DNA from: Zantedeschia hybrid cultivar
Taxonomy: Eukaryota; Streptophyta; Magnoliopsida; Alismatales; Araceae
Direction of reading: 5' to 3'
Assembly (NCBI GenBank): GCA_030544215.1
Contig: JARZZO010000010.1
Span: forward strand, 54,415,564-54,479,563
Length of the DNA: 64,000 nucleotides
Shown: piece by piece, positions 12,677-24,353 of the stretch
How positions within the stretch are numbered: the first letter of the stretch is position 1
Layout: each line of letters opens with the position of its first letter
The notes under the pieces: model-generated
Databases searched by the model: none
What the model saw: the letters and a program-made list of their open reading frames with translations, nothing else
Told to the model about the DNA's origin: nothing
Made by a program: the position numbers and the translations under genes

Positions 12677-15032
12677 TGTAACGACCCGCCACCCTATAAT
12701 CAGGGATCCGATTACTAAATGGGTACCGAATCATTAATTTGGAACCAAACCAGGATCTAGTAAGTCTGTGAAATAAATAACAAACTAAGCTAAACATTCA
12801 CATCGCATTGAATTGAAATGAAAGTGCAGGAATTAAAATTATTACAATGCAACTCGATACAACAAATAATTACATACTCCAACTGAAGGAAAATAATTAA
12901 ACATACAGGCCAGAAATAAATAACAACTACGTCGGGGCATACCTCAGAATAACCGCTGACGGCGCTCACCACACGGCCGCACACCCCGCTCTAGGTCTGC
13001 TGGGAGTCCTCACCTGAAAACCGCAGGGGTGAGTCTTAAGACAAGACTCAGTAGGGATCCTTCGATCCCCACTGCCCACGTACACACCCACAAGTATGAA
13101 GTACAGCCAACGGTAAGGTAACAAACACAGTAGCGGGTACAACTCCTAAGCCTCAACGTGAAATCACATGCATTCGAAATGTATTAAACATGCATATTTC
13201 TAAAAACCAGCCGACTAGGGAGCCCACAACTGCCGCCTCGATAGAACACGCCAACCACACAAACAACGGTGGGAAAAACCTCGACCCGCTAAGACCAAGC
13301 AATAACCCCTCGGATAGCACTCTAGCTACTCCGGCCCAACTGGCTCAGGTGGTTACTCCTTCCCTCAGCATGAGTGACTCTCCGAATGTACCACTCCGAC
13401 ACCGGTACTAGCTGACCCCGGGGTTCACCAGGTGACCCTCTCTCACTAGGCGTCACCCCGCCCACGCCCCCACCGGCGCTGTGCTCACGCCCCCACCAGC
13501 ACAGGGTGATAAAGCGCTACAATGTCACTCCAGGTCCACAGTAACATAAAACCCAACACAGTACAATCCGGTCACGTGAAAAGTCCGCGATCGCATAACA
13601 CACACAATAGTATCACCCGGTCATGCAGAATCAATCTCTACCGCGTACACCAAAACATGCACTAACCATCTATCTAGCAGTATGAACACATTTTACTGGT
13701 ATGAATTAGTGAGGTTCTGTCTTGAATCGCGTCGCCCAAGGCCGACACCATTCAAGCTCCATGTACTGGTTTATGTAAAACACTGTCTTCAGAATCAGGC
13801 CTTAAAAGGCGTCGACACCAGTGGTCGCCTTTTGAAAGGCGTCGACATCCTCAGACGCCATTTAACACAGAAAACCAGGAATTCCAAAGGCCTTACTCAG
13901 GGGATTTCTGCCTTAAAAGGCGTCATGGCTACCCGACGCTATTCAAAAAAAGCGTCGCCCACCCATGACGTCTTTTAGTCCCAGAATCCCCGAACTGGCA
14001 GACTCTCAGTCAGGCGAATCCTGTCTAAAAGGCGTCGTGATGGCCCGACGCCCTTCAAAAAGGCGTCGTCCATGCACGACGTCTTTCAACCCCAGGAACC
14101 AGAGTCTGCCATGAGCCCGAGGGCTCCCTTTTCAACCCAAACAACCCCAAAATCACCCAAAAACGGAGGGGAAAGAGGAGCAATTCAATCAACAGGAAAT
14201 CACATCGTGAAAATCCCCCATATCAACAAGAAGAATTCCTAAACATGCTTGTTCTACCCCCCAAAACCAAAGATCCATAACATGCTTAAACGGGGGAAAA
14301 CATGGTTTAAACATAATACTATGGAAATCGTCACCCTACCGGATACTCGAACGCCTCCGAGCTTCAAGCCGTCCACCCGTCTCGCCCCACGCCGCCGCCG
14401 GTACCGCCGTGGTCGTGCTTACTCCACCGTGACGTCGGCCGCCGTCCGGAGAGTAAAACGCCGCAGTGGAAGTGGAGGTGGTAGTGGTAGGAGCTAGGTA
14501 GAGGATGGAGTGGAGGGAGAGATGAAATGGTGGGAGGAAAAGAGGGAGGAGGAGGAATCGCCGCCGAGTTCGCCGGAAGAGAGGTTGAGAAAGGGAGAAG
14601 GAAGAAAATGAGGGAAAGAAGGAGGGCTCGCGGGGTTAACCAGAGACTGGCTAAAACGCGTCGACATCCACGGACGCCTATCAGGTGATGTGACGGCTGC
14701 TCTGACAAGACTCTGAAACGCGTCGTTCAAGGCAGACGCCGTTCAGACGACATGTCAGGGCCGTACTCTGACAATCCCAGAGTCGCAGTCTGAAAGGCGT
14801 CGACACACGTGGACGCCGTTCAGACGACGCGACAGGGCCGTACTCTCGCGGCCCGAAGCCAGCCCACGTGGCACCCACGTGGCAGAACCTAAAACGCGTC
14901 TGCAACGGTGGACGCCGTTTAAACCGCGTCGAGCCCGCTCGACGCGAAACATCACAGAGCCCCAGACCCCACTAGGGCCAGAACTACAGGGTCCGACCCC
15001 GAAAACCGGATCCGAAGGTCTCGATCCTTACA
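12677..15032 (-). repeat. 5' LTR of the minus-strand gypsy element (2,356 bp)
   Basis: On the plus strand it starts TGTAACGACCC and ends GATCCTTACA, so on its own strand it runs TGTAAG to GTTACA. The part 12677-13517 pairs with the truncated 3' LTR at 9273-10111. The remaining 1.5 kb (13518-15032) has no second copy. It includes a GC-rich block (14340-14620) and an array of GGCGTCG/CGACGCC near-palindromes. Confidence 0.9.
13800..14955. repeat. Array of GGCGTCG...CGACGCC near-palindromes in the LTR
   Basis: At least eight imperfect hairpins of the form aaaaggcgtcg, 8-15 bp, cgacgccttt occur from 13804 to 14945. Examples are near 13804, 13836, 13915, 14028, 14055, 14655, 14709, 14788 and 14890. 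They are CpG-dense compared with the AT-rich surroundings. Function is unknown. Confidence 0.75.
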
Positions 15033-16004
15033 GTTATGGTAGGCTTGAAGAAAAAGAGGTCTTAGAGGGAAATGTGAGGGCCATTGAGAGAACTACCTTA
15101 TATTTCAAGTCTTCCTCTTATTCTCATCTTCTAACCATTTGAGAGGAAGTTTTCTTGTGGGTTTTTCTCATGTGCATGTCAATAAGGATGGTGCTAGTTT
15201 GATGAATCTTCATTATCCTCTTGATCAAGGCTAGGACCAAGACCATGGGAAGCATCCTTGGAGTTGAAGGTGTTTCATTTTTCTCTAAGAGATGTCTTTG
15301 GTAAAGCTTCTCAAAGCTAGAGTTGTTAGGAGAAATTGGAGGAGCATCATCTACATCAACGCATCTTCTAGAGCAAGGACACTACAAAAATGGATTTAAG
15401 GCTTGAGCTTTATAATGTTTGAAAAGGCAAACATTGTCTTGTGTGTGTGTATTCTGAGTTAGGGAGTTAGGATTCCTATTTTCTAATCTACTTTTTTTTA
15501 TTTGTCTTTCTTTAAGGAAGATAATCAATCTTTGGAAAAGTTGGAGGTTTGATTGCCTTCATTTAAGGAAGAGGGCCAATCTTTGGACAGATTGGAGATT
15601 GGGTTGCCTTCCACTTAAAAGAGAGCTAACTCCTTGTAAGGATTGGAGGTTAGCCATAGGAGCCTTACTTGAGGCTTGATATGTAGGGGGAGCTTAGCTA
15701 GAGGTTTGATATCTACTATGTTTGATTTGCTAAGATCACATCTACTAGTAGTGTATAAGAATTAAATTTTTTAGTGAAAAAAATCTAACAAGGTTTGAGA
15801 GTGGACGTAGATCACCATTTGGTAGACCAAATCACTATAAATCTTGTGCCTCTTATGTGATTGTGCTTGGTGTCCCTATCATTTATATTTTCATTATGGG
15901 CTTTATGTTAAAGGTTCACCGCATTAATAAAAGATTTTTAAAAAAGTTTTATCACCCTATTCACCTCTCTCCCCTAAGGTGTTGCCGTAACTTTAAATCC
16001 AACA

Positions 16005-16220
16005 GGTGTTAACAAGTTCAACAAGCCTAGATGATAGCCAGCCCCCATTCCATATCCTATAAAGGGAAGGGCTTAGGAGAAAAAGGCATAAAATTAATAG
16101 TCCAAACCCCCCACCAAAAAAAAGTTAGGCTCAACTTCGGCTTAAATGGACCAAGTCAAAAGGCCTATAAATGGGTCTTATAAGTTCAAACATTAATCTT
16201 AACCATATCACTCTCTATAA
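16005..16220. other. Short spacer between two LTR remnants
   Basis: No gene is seen. It contains cctataaagggaagg (16051) and a poly-A stretch. Confidence 0.4.
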
Positions 16221-18761
16221 TGTCTCTAGCCAACCCAGTTCGGTCATGTCGGCTTACAACGAACCGACTGGGTGGGTGCCACAGTGGAAACAATCCAAAC
16301 ATTGTACATCGACAGTAGAAAGTACAAATATGAGATAAGATATGAAATAATAACACAACCTTCACAGTCATAATCAAAACCACTGAACTATCAAAATCTA
16401 AAAATAACAACTAATACATTCTCGAGGTCCTCTATAAGTCCAAATAAGGAAAAGTACATCTTATAAGTTGAAATAAATGTAACCTATACATCTCTTACTG
16501 ATCTATCAAATTAGAAGTAAGCAAATAAACACCTATTATAGAAAACCTCGAGTCCAAGGATCAAGCCTCATGCTCCTCTGACTCAACCTCTGCCTCATGG
16601 TCCTCTGAAAAATTATTAATAAGTAAGGGTGAGTCACAGAAAACTCAGCAAGCTTAGAATCCACAAAAAACATAGGTTTTCATAAGTTATTCATAAGGAA
16701 ACTTGCATACATCTTATGTAGACATAAACATTGATTCTAGCATACAATAGCAAATCTTCAACCTAACATGCTCCTATAACATTATAACATTATAACATAA
16801 ATAACATGTATGAACTACACATGATTTAGTAGCATGAAGAAGAACATGAACAACATATTAACATCTTAAACAAGGCTAGTTACACCAACTAAATATACTT
16901 CTTTCGTCATAGATTAACATGAAATAAACATGTAAGCAAACTAATATGATTCTAGTATTTCTTTAAACATCTTATGCATGATCATGAACATGGATGTATA
17001 GCATATAATATGGCATGATATTATGTATTAACATCTGAAACTGTACTTCATCTTTAGCCTTTGACTATCATATAGTTCACACATATCATATCTTGCACTT
17101 TAGCATACGACAAGTAATCACACAATGACATCGGATAACTTCTTCTTCTTTACCTAGTGGTTATGGCGAACCTACTAGATCTTTGGTTGTGCAATTGGAT
17201 GATGCTCTCAGATCTCACTGAGATAGTATGTAAACATAGTTCCAAGATTTAACTCCTTGTCTCAAGTATCTTACTTAACTCCTAGTTATTCACTAAGTGA
17301 ATGAGAGAATCTAAAGGTGGCCCCCATAGAATCAAGAGATGACTCCCACTACGTGGCACTTTGGTTATGAGGAAATTAAGAGAGAGCCCCCAACAGCATA
17401 GTACTTTGGTCCACATGGCACTTAGGACCCGCATCACCAGCTTGGTGCATCCACATAGCATCTTAACATCTCTGATTAATCCTATGTATGCATAAACTAA
17501 TCTATTTAATGCAAAACATGTTCCGATGCATAACATGTATTAATGGGATGAAATTAAATATGAAAATAACATGAAATTATCTTAACATTTAACCTCCTTA
17601 ATCGCGTCATGGATAGGTGACATGATTCAAATCGCGTCAACCGTCCCTGATGCGTTTCAATGAGTCATCCAAACTTTTAGGATTTGATTTAAAATGTGAT
17701 TATTATTATTATTATTTTAAAGAAACCATGAATATACATAAATTGTCATAGATCTAATCGTGCTATAACAGATGCATCATGGTTTGTACATGCTCAAGGA
17801 TTATTTACAGAAATACTTAAGAATTAACTAGCATGATATCATGGATGTTCTAGTAGATGTTAACAACATAGAGCATTGTTCTTCTATAATAATATATTTA
17901 GCATGACATGAAATTTGAACAAGAAATAACTGCCTTCTACATACATGGTTAATCATCACAGGACCTTAATATTATCTCGCATGATACTGGTATAGATTAA
18001 AGCATGGGGAATAGCATAGACTTATTCTTTGTGAATCGCGTCACGCATGACGCTTTTAACCACCAGATAGTAAGTTTTCTAGAAATGAAGAACAAGGAAG
18101 AAGGGAGAGGAGGAAAGGGATCTAAGCATGTCATACATCGTCCCAAAACCTCATACCCATGCATCAGGTACTTCATAGTAGATAGCAAAATATACTGAAA
18201 ACATGATTTTTATACGTAAAAATACTATGTTTTTATGGGTCATCATCACTTGCCTTTCTCCCAAAGTGAAACCACATGAAGAAGATCACCTCTGGCAAGG
18301 TGAGACCTCCCTCCATGCACCACCATAATAGTGTCGTGCTTGCCTCATGCCACCTGCCGCGTGCACATGAAGAATGCGAAGAACATCTAGCCTCTCCCTC
18401 TCAACTCTCTGTCGAACTCTCTCTAGGATTTCTAGTGGCTTGGAGACAAAAAGAGGAGCTAGGGACGCTTTCACACGCTTAAGTAGACCCCTTAAGAGAG
18501 TCCCAAACATATTATAATCACACTCAAAGAAGAAAGATATGGCCACGGGTCGGATCAGGAAATAGCTAAATCGCGTCAACTCGACCTGACATGATTCAAC
18601 TTAGTTGAATCGCGTCAGCCAAGGGTTACGTGTTTCAGAAAAACCACTAGAATTATAGAAATTCACACAAAATTCAATTAATTTGAAAGCCAACCCCACT
18701 AATGGGCCTACCAGGGTACTAATGGACCTATAATTGGTCTGCTAAGATGCCAGATGTTACA
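16221..18761 (-). mobile_element. Old gypsy-type LTR remnant
   Basis: The plus strand ends gatgttaca at 18761, like the outer edge of a minus-oriented gypsy LTR. Near the left it has aagggtgagtcacag followed by aaactcagcaagc, matching the position and style of gggtgagtcttaag/gactcagtag in the neighbouring gypsy LTR. The words atcgcgtca and tgacgc recur at 17,600-17,650, 18,038-18,055 and 18,570-18,625, echoing the hairpin words of that LTR. The left edge (tgtctctagcc) and a TSD are not secure. No coding sequence remains. Confidence 0.45.
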
Positions 18762-19375
18762 CTATCCTCATCCAAGTTTTAGCACCTACACATTCTTTTT
18801 TTTTTTACTCATCTAACCTTCTCCTTTTTCTTCTTCCTCTTCCTCTTTTTCATCCTCTCTACATCATCACTTGTCACTTGATCACTTCTGTTTTCTATCC
18901 TCTCTAGCCATGAGACTCCCATGCTTATGCTTGTCTCTCCCCCATTCAACTACCTCACCCCCTCTCTTCTCCTTGTATCTATTAGATCATCCTCTACAGT
19001 GTAGTAAGGGCAACATTAGCCAGTGCTACCACTAGATAGTGGTACAATAGCTACAATGAGATCCTACCCCCGTAGGATGATTTTACTTGGATAACAACAC
19101 CTTCAAAGATTTTAGTTGCCATAAAGATCAAGCCCCTCCCTAGATATTGCTCCCTTCTTTATAGATTACAACATTGGTTCCTAGATGCCTGTTGTAAAGT
19201 AGGCCAAAACTAGGCTCAAGGGGAATAACAAGGGCAAAAAAATTTTAAGGGCCTTTTGCAATCCTTACACATGAAAACAATGCTTAGGCAAATACTTTCC
19301 AGATGCTCAAAGTACTCTTTTTTTAATCTCCCCTACTGCAGAATAGAATCTAGAAAATACCTTTTCCACCTAAAT

Positions 19376-19443
<68 letters not shown>

Positions 19444-20478
19444 CCTCCCCCCAACTAATGAAATGCATGTCGATCACATTCTGTGTTACCTCTATGGTTA
19501 TGATTATCTCATCAATGTGAGACATTGATGACTAACGAGACTATCATTTAAAACAATAAATTTATTATTTTATTCTCTCATTTTTAACATATTTAATACA
19601 TTATAATACTCTTCAAAAGATTAAAATTAATTCTTACGTTATTACATTTCAAGAATATTAAATTAAGTGAAATAAATAATCCTTGGTCTAATGGTTGCTT
19701 ACATGTGAGAATGATAATGCAAGCATATATTTTTATTTTTCAGCTCTTTTCTTTTAGATTCTGCAAACAATTTTTCATTTTGATAAAAAAAAATCTTTTC
19801 AAGGATTCTTCATTTATGTAGAAAATCTAAGAATACAAACACTCCCTTATTGCACTTTTCCCGCCACATTGTTGTTCCTATTCACAAGATGTTTTTTCAT
19901 GGGACTTTTGCAAAAATAACTCTCAAATTTTAATTTCAGATTTGTCTATCCACTTATCATGTTATTATAAATTACTTACTGCATCACGATACTTACTAAA
20001 TTATCCCTGTGGTTAACCTATGTTAAAAGTGCAGCTAATATTCCTTCTTCAACCATCAAATTTAATACTTAGGTAAAAATATCCTATAAAAAGGGGAGAG
20101 ATACAGAGATATATGGAAAGAAAGAGAAAGATACTCAATGAAAGAATAAGGATATTTTAAACTTTTTCAAAGGTTAAGAGCTAGCTAACGTTTCATAAGA
20201 GATTTTTGATGGAATGTTAATAGGCGGTAAGGACAGGAGCATTTTTACGAGTATTGTGATGCAACGAAGTTATTTATAATCATATAAAAATAGCATAGAT
20301 AAATTCAAAATCAAATTTTTAAGAAGATTATTTTTGCAAATATCCCTTTTTTGGAGGACAAAATAGCAAAAAAATAGGACAAATTTTAATCAAAATAGAG
20401 TTTAGTCTTTGCGCAGCTATGATGGGACTTGAGGTGAATCTAATTTGGATGCTACCCCCTTAAATTCTCCACTTTGCC
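18762..20478. other. AT-rich intergenic DNA, no gene seen
   Basis: The stretch holds pyrimidine-rich DNA (18790-18990) and one long CT microsatellite. Short open frames here are low-complexity or chance. Confidence 0.5.
19377..19440. repeat. (CT)n microsatellite, 32 units
   Basis: Uninterrupted CT dinucleotides for 64 bp. A 90-residue open frame running through it is an artefact of the repeat. Confidence 0.97.
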
Positions 20479-20580
20479 GGTGCCCCCAAAAAGGATCACG
20501 TGAGAGCTATTTATAATAGTTCAGGGTCACCATCTAGAAGGTGGCCCCAAAAAGGTTCACGTAAGAGCTATTCATAATAT
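20479..20580. repeat. Two copies of a 60-bp direct repeat
   Basis: The phrase ccaaaaaggatcacgtgaga with gctatttataata is repeated 60 bp later as ccaaaaaggttcacgtaaga with gctattcataata. Confidence 0.75.
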
Positions 20581-20785
20581 TATAATATTAGTAATTTCAG
20601 ATACATTTTCATGTGTAATTAAAATTCTAACAGGTGCATTTACCTAAAGGTCCTAAACACAATAGTTTTCTCTGATCATTCTACCCTGATCTTGGTCAAT
20701 TACCAAAGGTAAATGAAAAGCTTTTGGGACCAGTTTCATTTTGATCTTTTCTTTATACATATATATACATTTATCTGTCTTATAC

Positions 20786-20820
20786 GAGAGAGAGAGAGAG
20801 AGAGAGTGTGTGTGTGTGTG
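20786..20820. repeat. (GA)n(TG)n microsatellite
   Basis: About 10 GA units followed by 7 TG units and then a short alternating gcatgcacgcgcgtgcat stretch that could adopt a Z-DNA or cruciform form. Confidence 0.95.
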
Positions 20821-21548
20821 CATGCACGCGCGTGCATTACATAACTATTATATCACACTAATAGTGAGCTGCCTTGCAATTGGATGGTGGCCAATGCTAT
20901 AGTAGCTTGAGCTGCACAGTTGCCCATCCCCCATGTGATCCCTTCATGCCATCTACCTAACTTAAGATCTCAACATTCACTATTTGATGTTGTGGGGGAG
21001 TCTTATCACCCATCACTTATCGAACATTCCCCCTTGCCCCCTACCAGGGAAAAGGCCAAGTTTTTTGCCAAGGCACATTAGAAAGTGTTCACCGAACAGT
21101 CAGGTTGGTGTGTGGGCGTGAAGTCTGTTCTGCTTCAGCCACGAGCCACCTCCCAAAAGGGGTGGATATGGTGAGGATGATGATGAGAGGATTCGTTGAA
21201 CATTGTCTTCTGAATTGGTGGTGGCTAAACTGGAGGGTTTAATGTCAATTTTTTTAGATTTTAAAAAGATAAAGTAAATGGGGAAATATGATGATCTAAT
21301 AGGTAGAATATCAGAAGCGGAAAGGTTTCTAAGAATTCTCTAGTAGGAACAAAAATCTATAGTTTTTTCATAGTATAGATTTCAGCAAGATGTGAGAGGA
21401 CAGACCAAGGAAAGAGTGGTCCTACAAGTTCATTGAAGTTTTAACACCATGCTCGTAGTGGCAAGGCCCAAAAACCTATGCCAACTGTGGGTTGGGCCTT
21501 CTTTTGGAACTTGTTGCTTTGACGCTTCGGCCAGTGGGATTTAAGGAT

Positions 21549-22105
21549 GAGAAATACTTGCTGCATCACTTCGGATGCAGCAAGCTCACATGGAATGCAC
21601 CTCCAATTTAAAAATGTCATCTAGCCCCTTCACATGCCCTCATGTAACATAATAATGATGCTGACGCGCCATAACTTTAGTGTACATGGGCGTCCTTTGA
21701 AAAGAAAAAAATTTATTATTCGTCTTGAATTTTGGAAAACATATACATGCTTTAAGAAGCATGTACACGCTCTCGGGAGCATGTACAAAGTTTGGAGAGC
21801 ATGTACTCCCCAGAGTATGTACATATTCTCTGCATACTTTGGGGAGCACATGCTTTCTAGACCTTGTCCATGCTCACTGGAGGGTATACATGTTCTCCAA
21901 AATACGAATATGTTCCTCAAAATTTAACATAAAAAGTAATTTTTTTTCTTTTTAAGAGGCATCCATGTGTGCTGACGTCATGACACGTCAGTGCCATTAT
22001 TACGTTGCAGGAAAACATGTGAGGACGTCATGTGATTTTTTTAAGCTCGGGGGTATATTCCACATAGACTTGTTGCACCCCAAAGTGGTGCAGCAAGTAT
22101 TTCTC
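21549..22105. mobile_element. Non-autonomous Mutator-like element (MULE MITE)
   Basis: The 557-bp element has terminal inverted repeats GAGAAATACTTGCTGCAYCA with a following CTTYGG, and identical 9-bp flanks tttaaggat (21540-21548 and 22106-22114). A 9-bp duplication is the hallmark of the Mutator superfamily. The interior repeats gagcatgtac-type words in both orientations (21740-21850) and encodes no transposase. Overlapping open frames of about 96 codons on both strands follow from this near-symmetry and are not convincing genes. Confidence 0.9.
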
Positions 22106-22114
22106 TTTAAGGAT

Positions 22115-23676
22115 TATCTATTGAATGAGTAATGGCCCACATAAATAGCAATCCAAACCTTCTGAGGATAAAAGTAGGTCATTCCAGAGAGAAAGAAAAT
22201 GCCTCCATATATAACTCCTCATGTTCAGAAGGCCCTCTTCCGAAAAGACTACATGAATGACAGCCAAATGGCGTTCTCATTCTAAAAATGGAGAATAGGG
22301 AATGGAGAATGGCTTCTGGTACTTGTAATGAAGGATGACCAGGAACTCTCAAGGGTGGATCAAGATGGACTAAATGGGAGACATGCTTGAAGAGACTCTT
22401 TCATGGGCCATTGTTCAACTTTGAAAGCAACTTCGGGTGGGCAAACATGTGTGTAGCCATGTATTTAAAGGATGCAGCTAACCATCATGCATTATGTTCA
22501 GCTAAAATGGAAGGTGTCACAATCCACTATTAGCAAGATATCAAACTAGCCAGTCTCATTGCAAATCTGTGACATTAGTCTGCATGTCATTGTGACGGAT
22601 CTGCACTCAAGAATATAATGTTCCTTGCATAACCTTGATCGCAAGCCAAAAATAATGGCCGCACACCTGCAATTGTTGTGTTCAAGCTTAGTAGTTGAAA
22701 CATCTATGACTCAATAACCTAAAATGAGCATCGTCGTTAATAACAACATCGATAACTATCGAAGAAAATATAAGATAGTCATCAACTATTGCAGAAGCTA
22801 TTCCAAAGATTGATAACGAAGTGTATTGACAATTACTAAAGACTGCAGAACTTTCTTATAAACACACATCCATGCAGACTCCAACACTGTTTCGACCTCA
22901 ATTGAAACAATATCATCGCATATAAAGTTGCAACTTATACTACCGAAAGAAAGAAAAGTTGCATGGAAACCTCAACGCATCCCATTCTACTCCCACCTTA
23001 TCAGCTCACTTGATGTGATGCATTCTTAATTAAATACAAGTATCAAGTCACATAACTGTGTACCCCAAAATATGTAATACAAGGTAGAGTGAATTAAAAC
23101 CATTCAGTGTGGAGCCAATCAATCAAGGCGTGCAGAAGGGTACGTGCCGTGTTTGGAGAATCCATGGGGTTTCGAAGGGCATTGTGCGTAGGAATGTAGG
23201 AATCAAATTTTGGCCCAATCATTGGAGAGAGAAGGATTTTCCAACTAATCATTAGTTGTAAAATCTTTGTTTGGGATGACCAAGAATAAAAGTAGCTTTA
23301 GATAGTTATTTACCTAAATGTCCTTACCTTTTGGCCTAACTTTTAAAGAAACTAAGGACTTTGTTGTCCTTTTCCCACTTTCCAATCATGGGAATCACCT
23401 TTACTTTTTCAAAATCAACCTTTCCCCAGCTTTTTCACTCCCTCTCTCCTCTCACCGGTTTCTTCCTAGGATTTTGAGGAAGTTGAGGTGAAATTGCATA
23501 GTTTGGAAACACCCATTAGATTCCAATCATAGCAAATGATTGGAATCTAACCAACGGTGAATCCTAAATGCCTAAAAGTGTGGGCATTGTATCATAGCAC
23601 GAAAATCTTGATCCTTTGATCCTTCGTGTCGCATAAGTATCTTGATATGAGGTCTACATCAATAATTTTTTTGAAA
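22115..23676. other. Intergenic DNA, no gene seen
   Basis: No open frame of note. A possible inverted-repeat remnant at about 23,145-23,570 (gtgtttggagaatcc against gattggaatct words) is too degraded to call. Confidence 0.5.
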
Positions 23677-24010
23677 GGTGTCTCAGTTCGCCAAGTATAT
23701 ACATGTATCTATAGGAAATCAAGATTCAAATCTAAATGAAGTCTAATATTTTCCTCCCAATAAAGAGATAGTTTTACATAAATCAACAATTTAGTTTTAT
23801 ATAAATCGACATTTCCACCTAATTATGTGATAATTTCGGACCCAAATTGATTTTTCTAGGAAGTAATCTTATTGACATGATACATAATCCTACAGCACAC
23901 TTACGGTTGAACAACAAGGAGAATTTTGACTCCCAACGGACTTGAACTCGTGACCTCCCAAAAAGAAGTCAATGTTCTACCCAGTTGGTTAAGGTGTACA
24001 TCCATAAAAT
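23677..24010. mobile_element. Compound SINE-like repeat, copy 1
   Basis: The left half reads on the plus strand with a degenerate tRNA-like head (ggtgtctcagttcgccaag, then agattcaaatc as a B-box-like word) and a body containing cctaattatgtgataatttc. The right half reads on the minus strand: an A-box-like ttaaccaactgggtag followed by a B-box-like cgagttcaagtcc. The two heads therefore point toward each other. The same order recurs at 26,440-26,745. Confidence 0.55.
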
Positions 24011-24353
24011 ATGTTGTGCCTAGGCAATGAAGGTGTTAAACAAACTTGTGGCTTCGTAATAGGCCTAATTGGGTAGTGTCCTAGATGAGTGATACTTGCT
24101 ACAATGTCCGACTGTTGCAGTGGGGGACATTGTAGTGGGTAAACAAAAGAAAAAGGAAAAATGAAGGTCGGATCTCACATGCCCTCTGTGTTCATATAGC
24201 CCGATCTTCAAACAAACAACCTAACAAATTCTAAAAAATCAAAAATTATTATTGGGCTCGACCATATTTTTTATTTTTCATTGGGATTTAGTTTCAATTT
24301 TTTGAATTTTTTGATTCATCTAATTGAAGAATGGACTTTATGAACATGAACAT

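Larger units (their letters stand above)
9273..15032 (-). mobile_element. Ty3/gypsy element (Del/Tekay-like chromovirus), internally deleted
   Basis: The element reads on the minus strand and is bounded by a perfect 5-bp duplication gttat (9268-9272 and 15033-15037). In element order it has a full 5' LTR (15032-12677), a tRNA-iMet primer-binding site, a gag-protease-RT frame (12519 to about 10112) and then, abruptly, only the terminal 839 bp of the 3' LTR (10111-9273). The rest of RT, RNase H, integrase and the 5' part of the 3' LTR are missing. By eye the shared 840 bp of the two LTRs differ at about 20 sites, nearly all transitions, plus one 2-bp indel (roughly 2.4%), so the insertion is fairly recent. 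The clade call rests on the gag and pol motifs and the long LTR. It could not move by itself. Confidence 0.9.
8690..16004 (+). mobile_element. Copia-like LTR, right copy, split by a gypsy element
   Basis: The outer segments (about 8690-9272 and 15038-16004) are homologous to the left copy ending at 6737. Landmarks are ttataaaagggagag (TATA, 9252), gagagtggacgtagatcacc, and the end ctttaaatccaaca at 16004. The interrupting element occupies 9273-15032. No primer-binding site follows 16004. The start is uncertain; the 8730-8890 part is full of gtcgacc near-palindromes. Confidence 0.6.

Noticed and set aside
19256..19528. 90-codon frame through the CT microsatellite
   Set aside because: Half of it is a Leu-Ser repeat from (CT)n; no domain.
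21630..21927. Open frames of about 96 codons on both strands of the MULE MITE
   Set aside because: They follow from the near-symmetric interior of the element; no codon bias or known domain.
23917..24010. A tRNA gene on the minus strand
   Set aside because: A- and B-box-like words are present, but no acceptor stem or cloverleaf can be formed; read as a SINE head.
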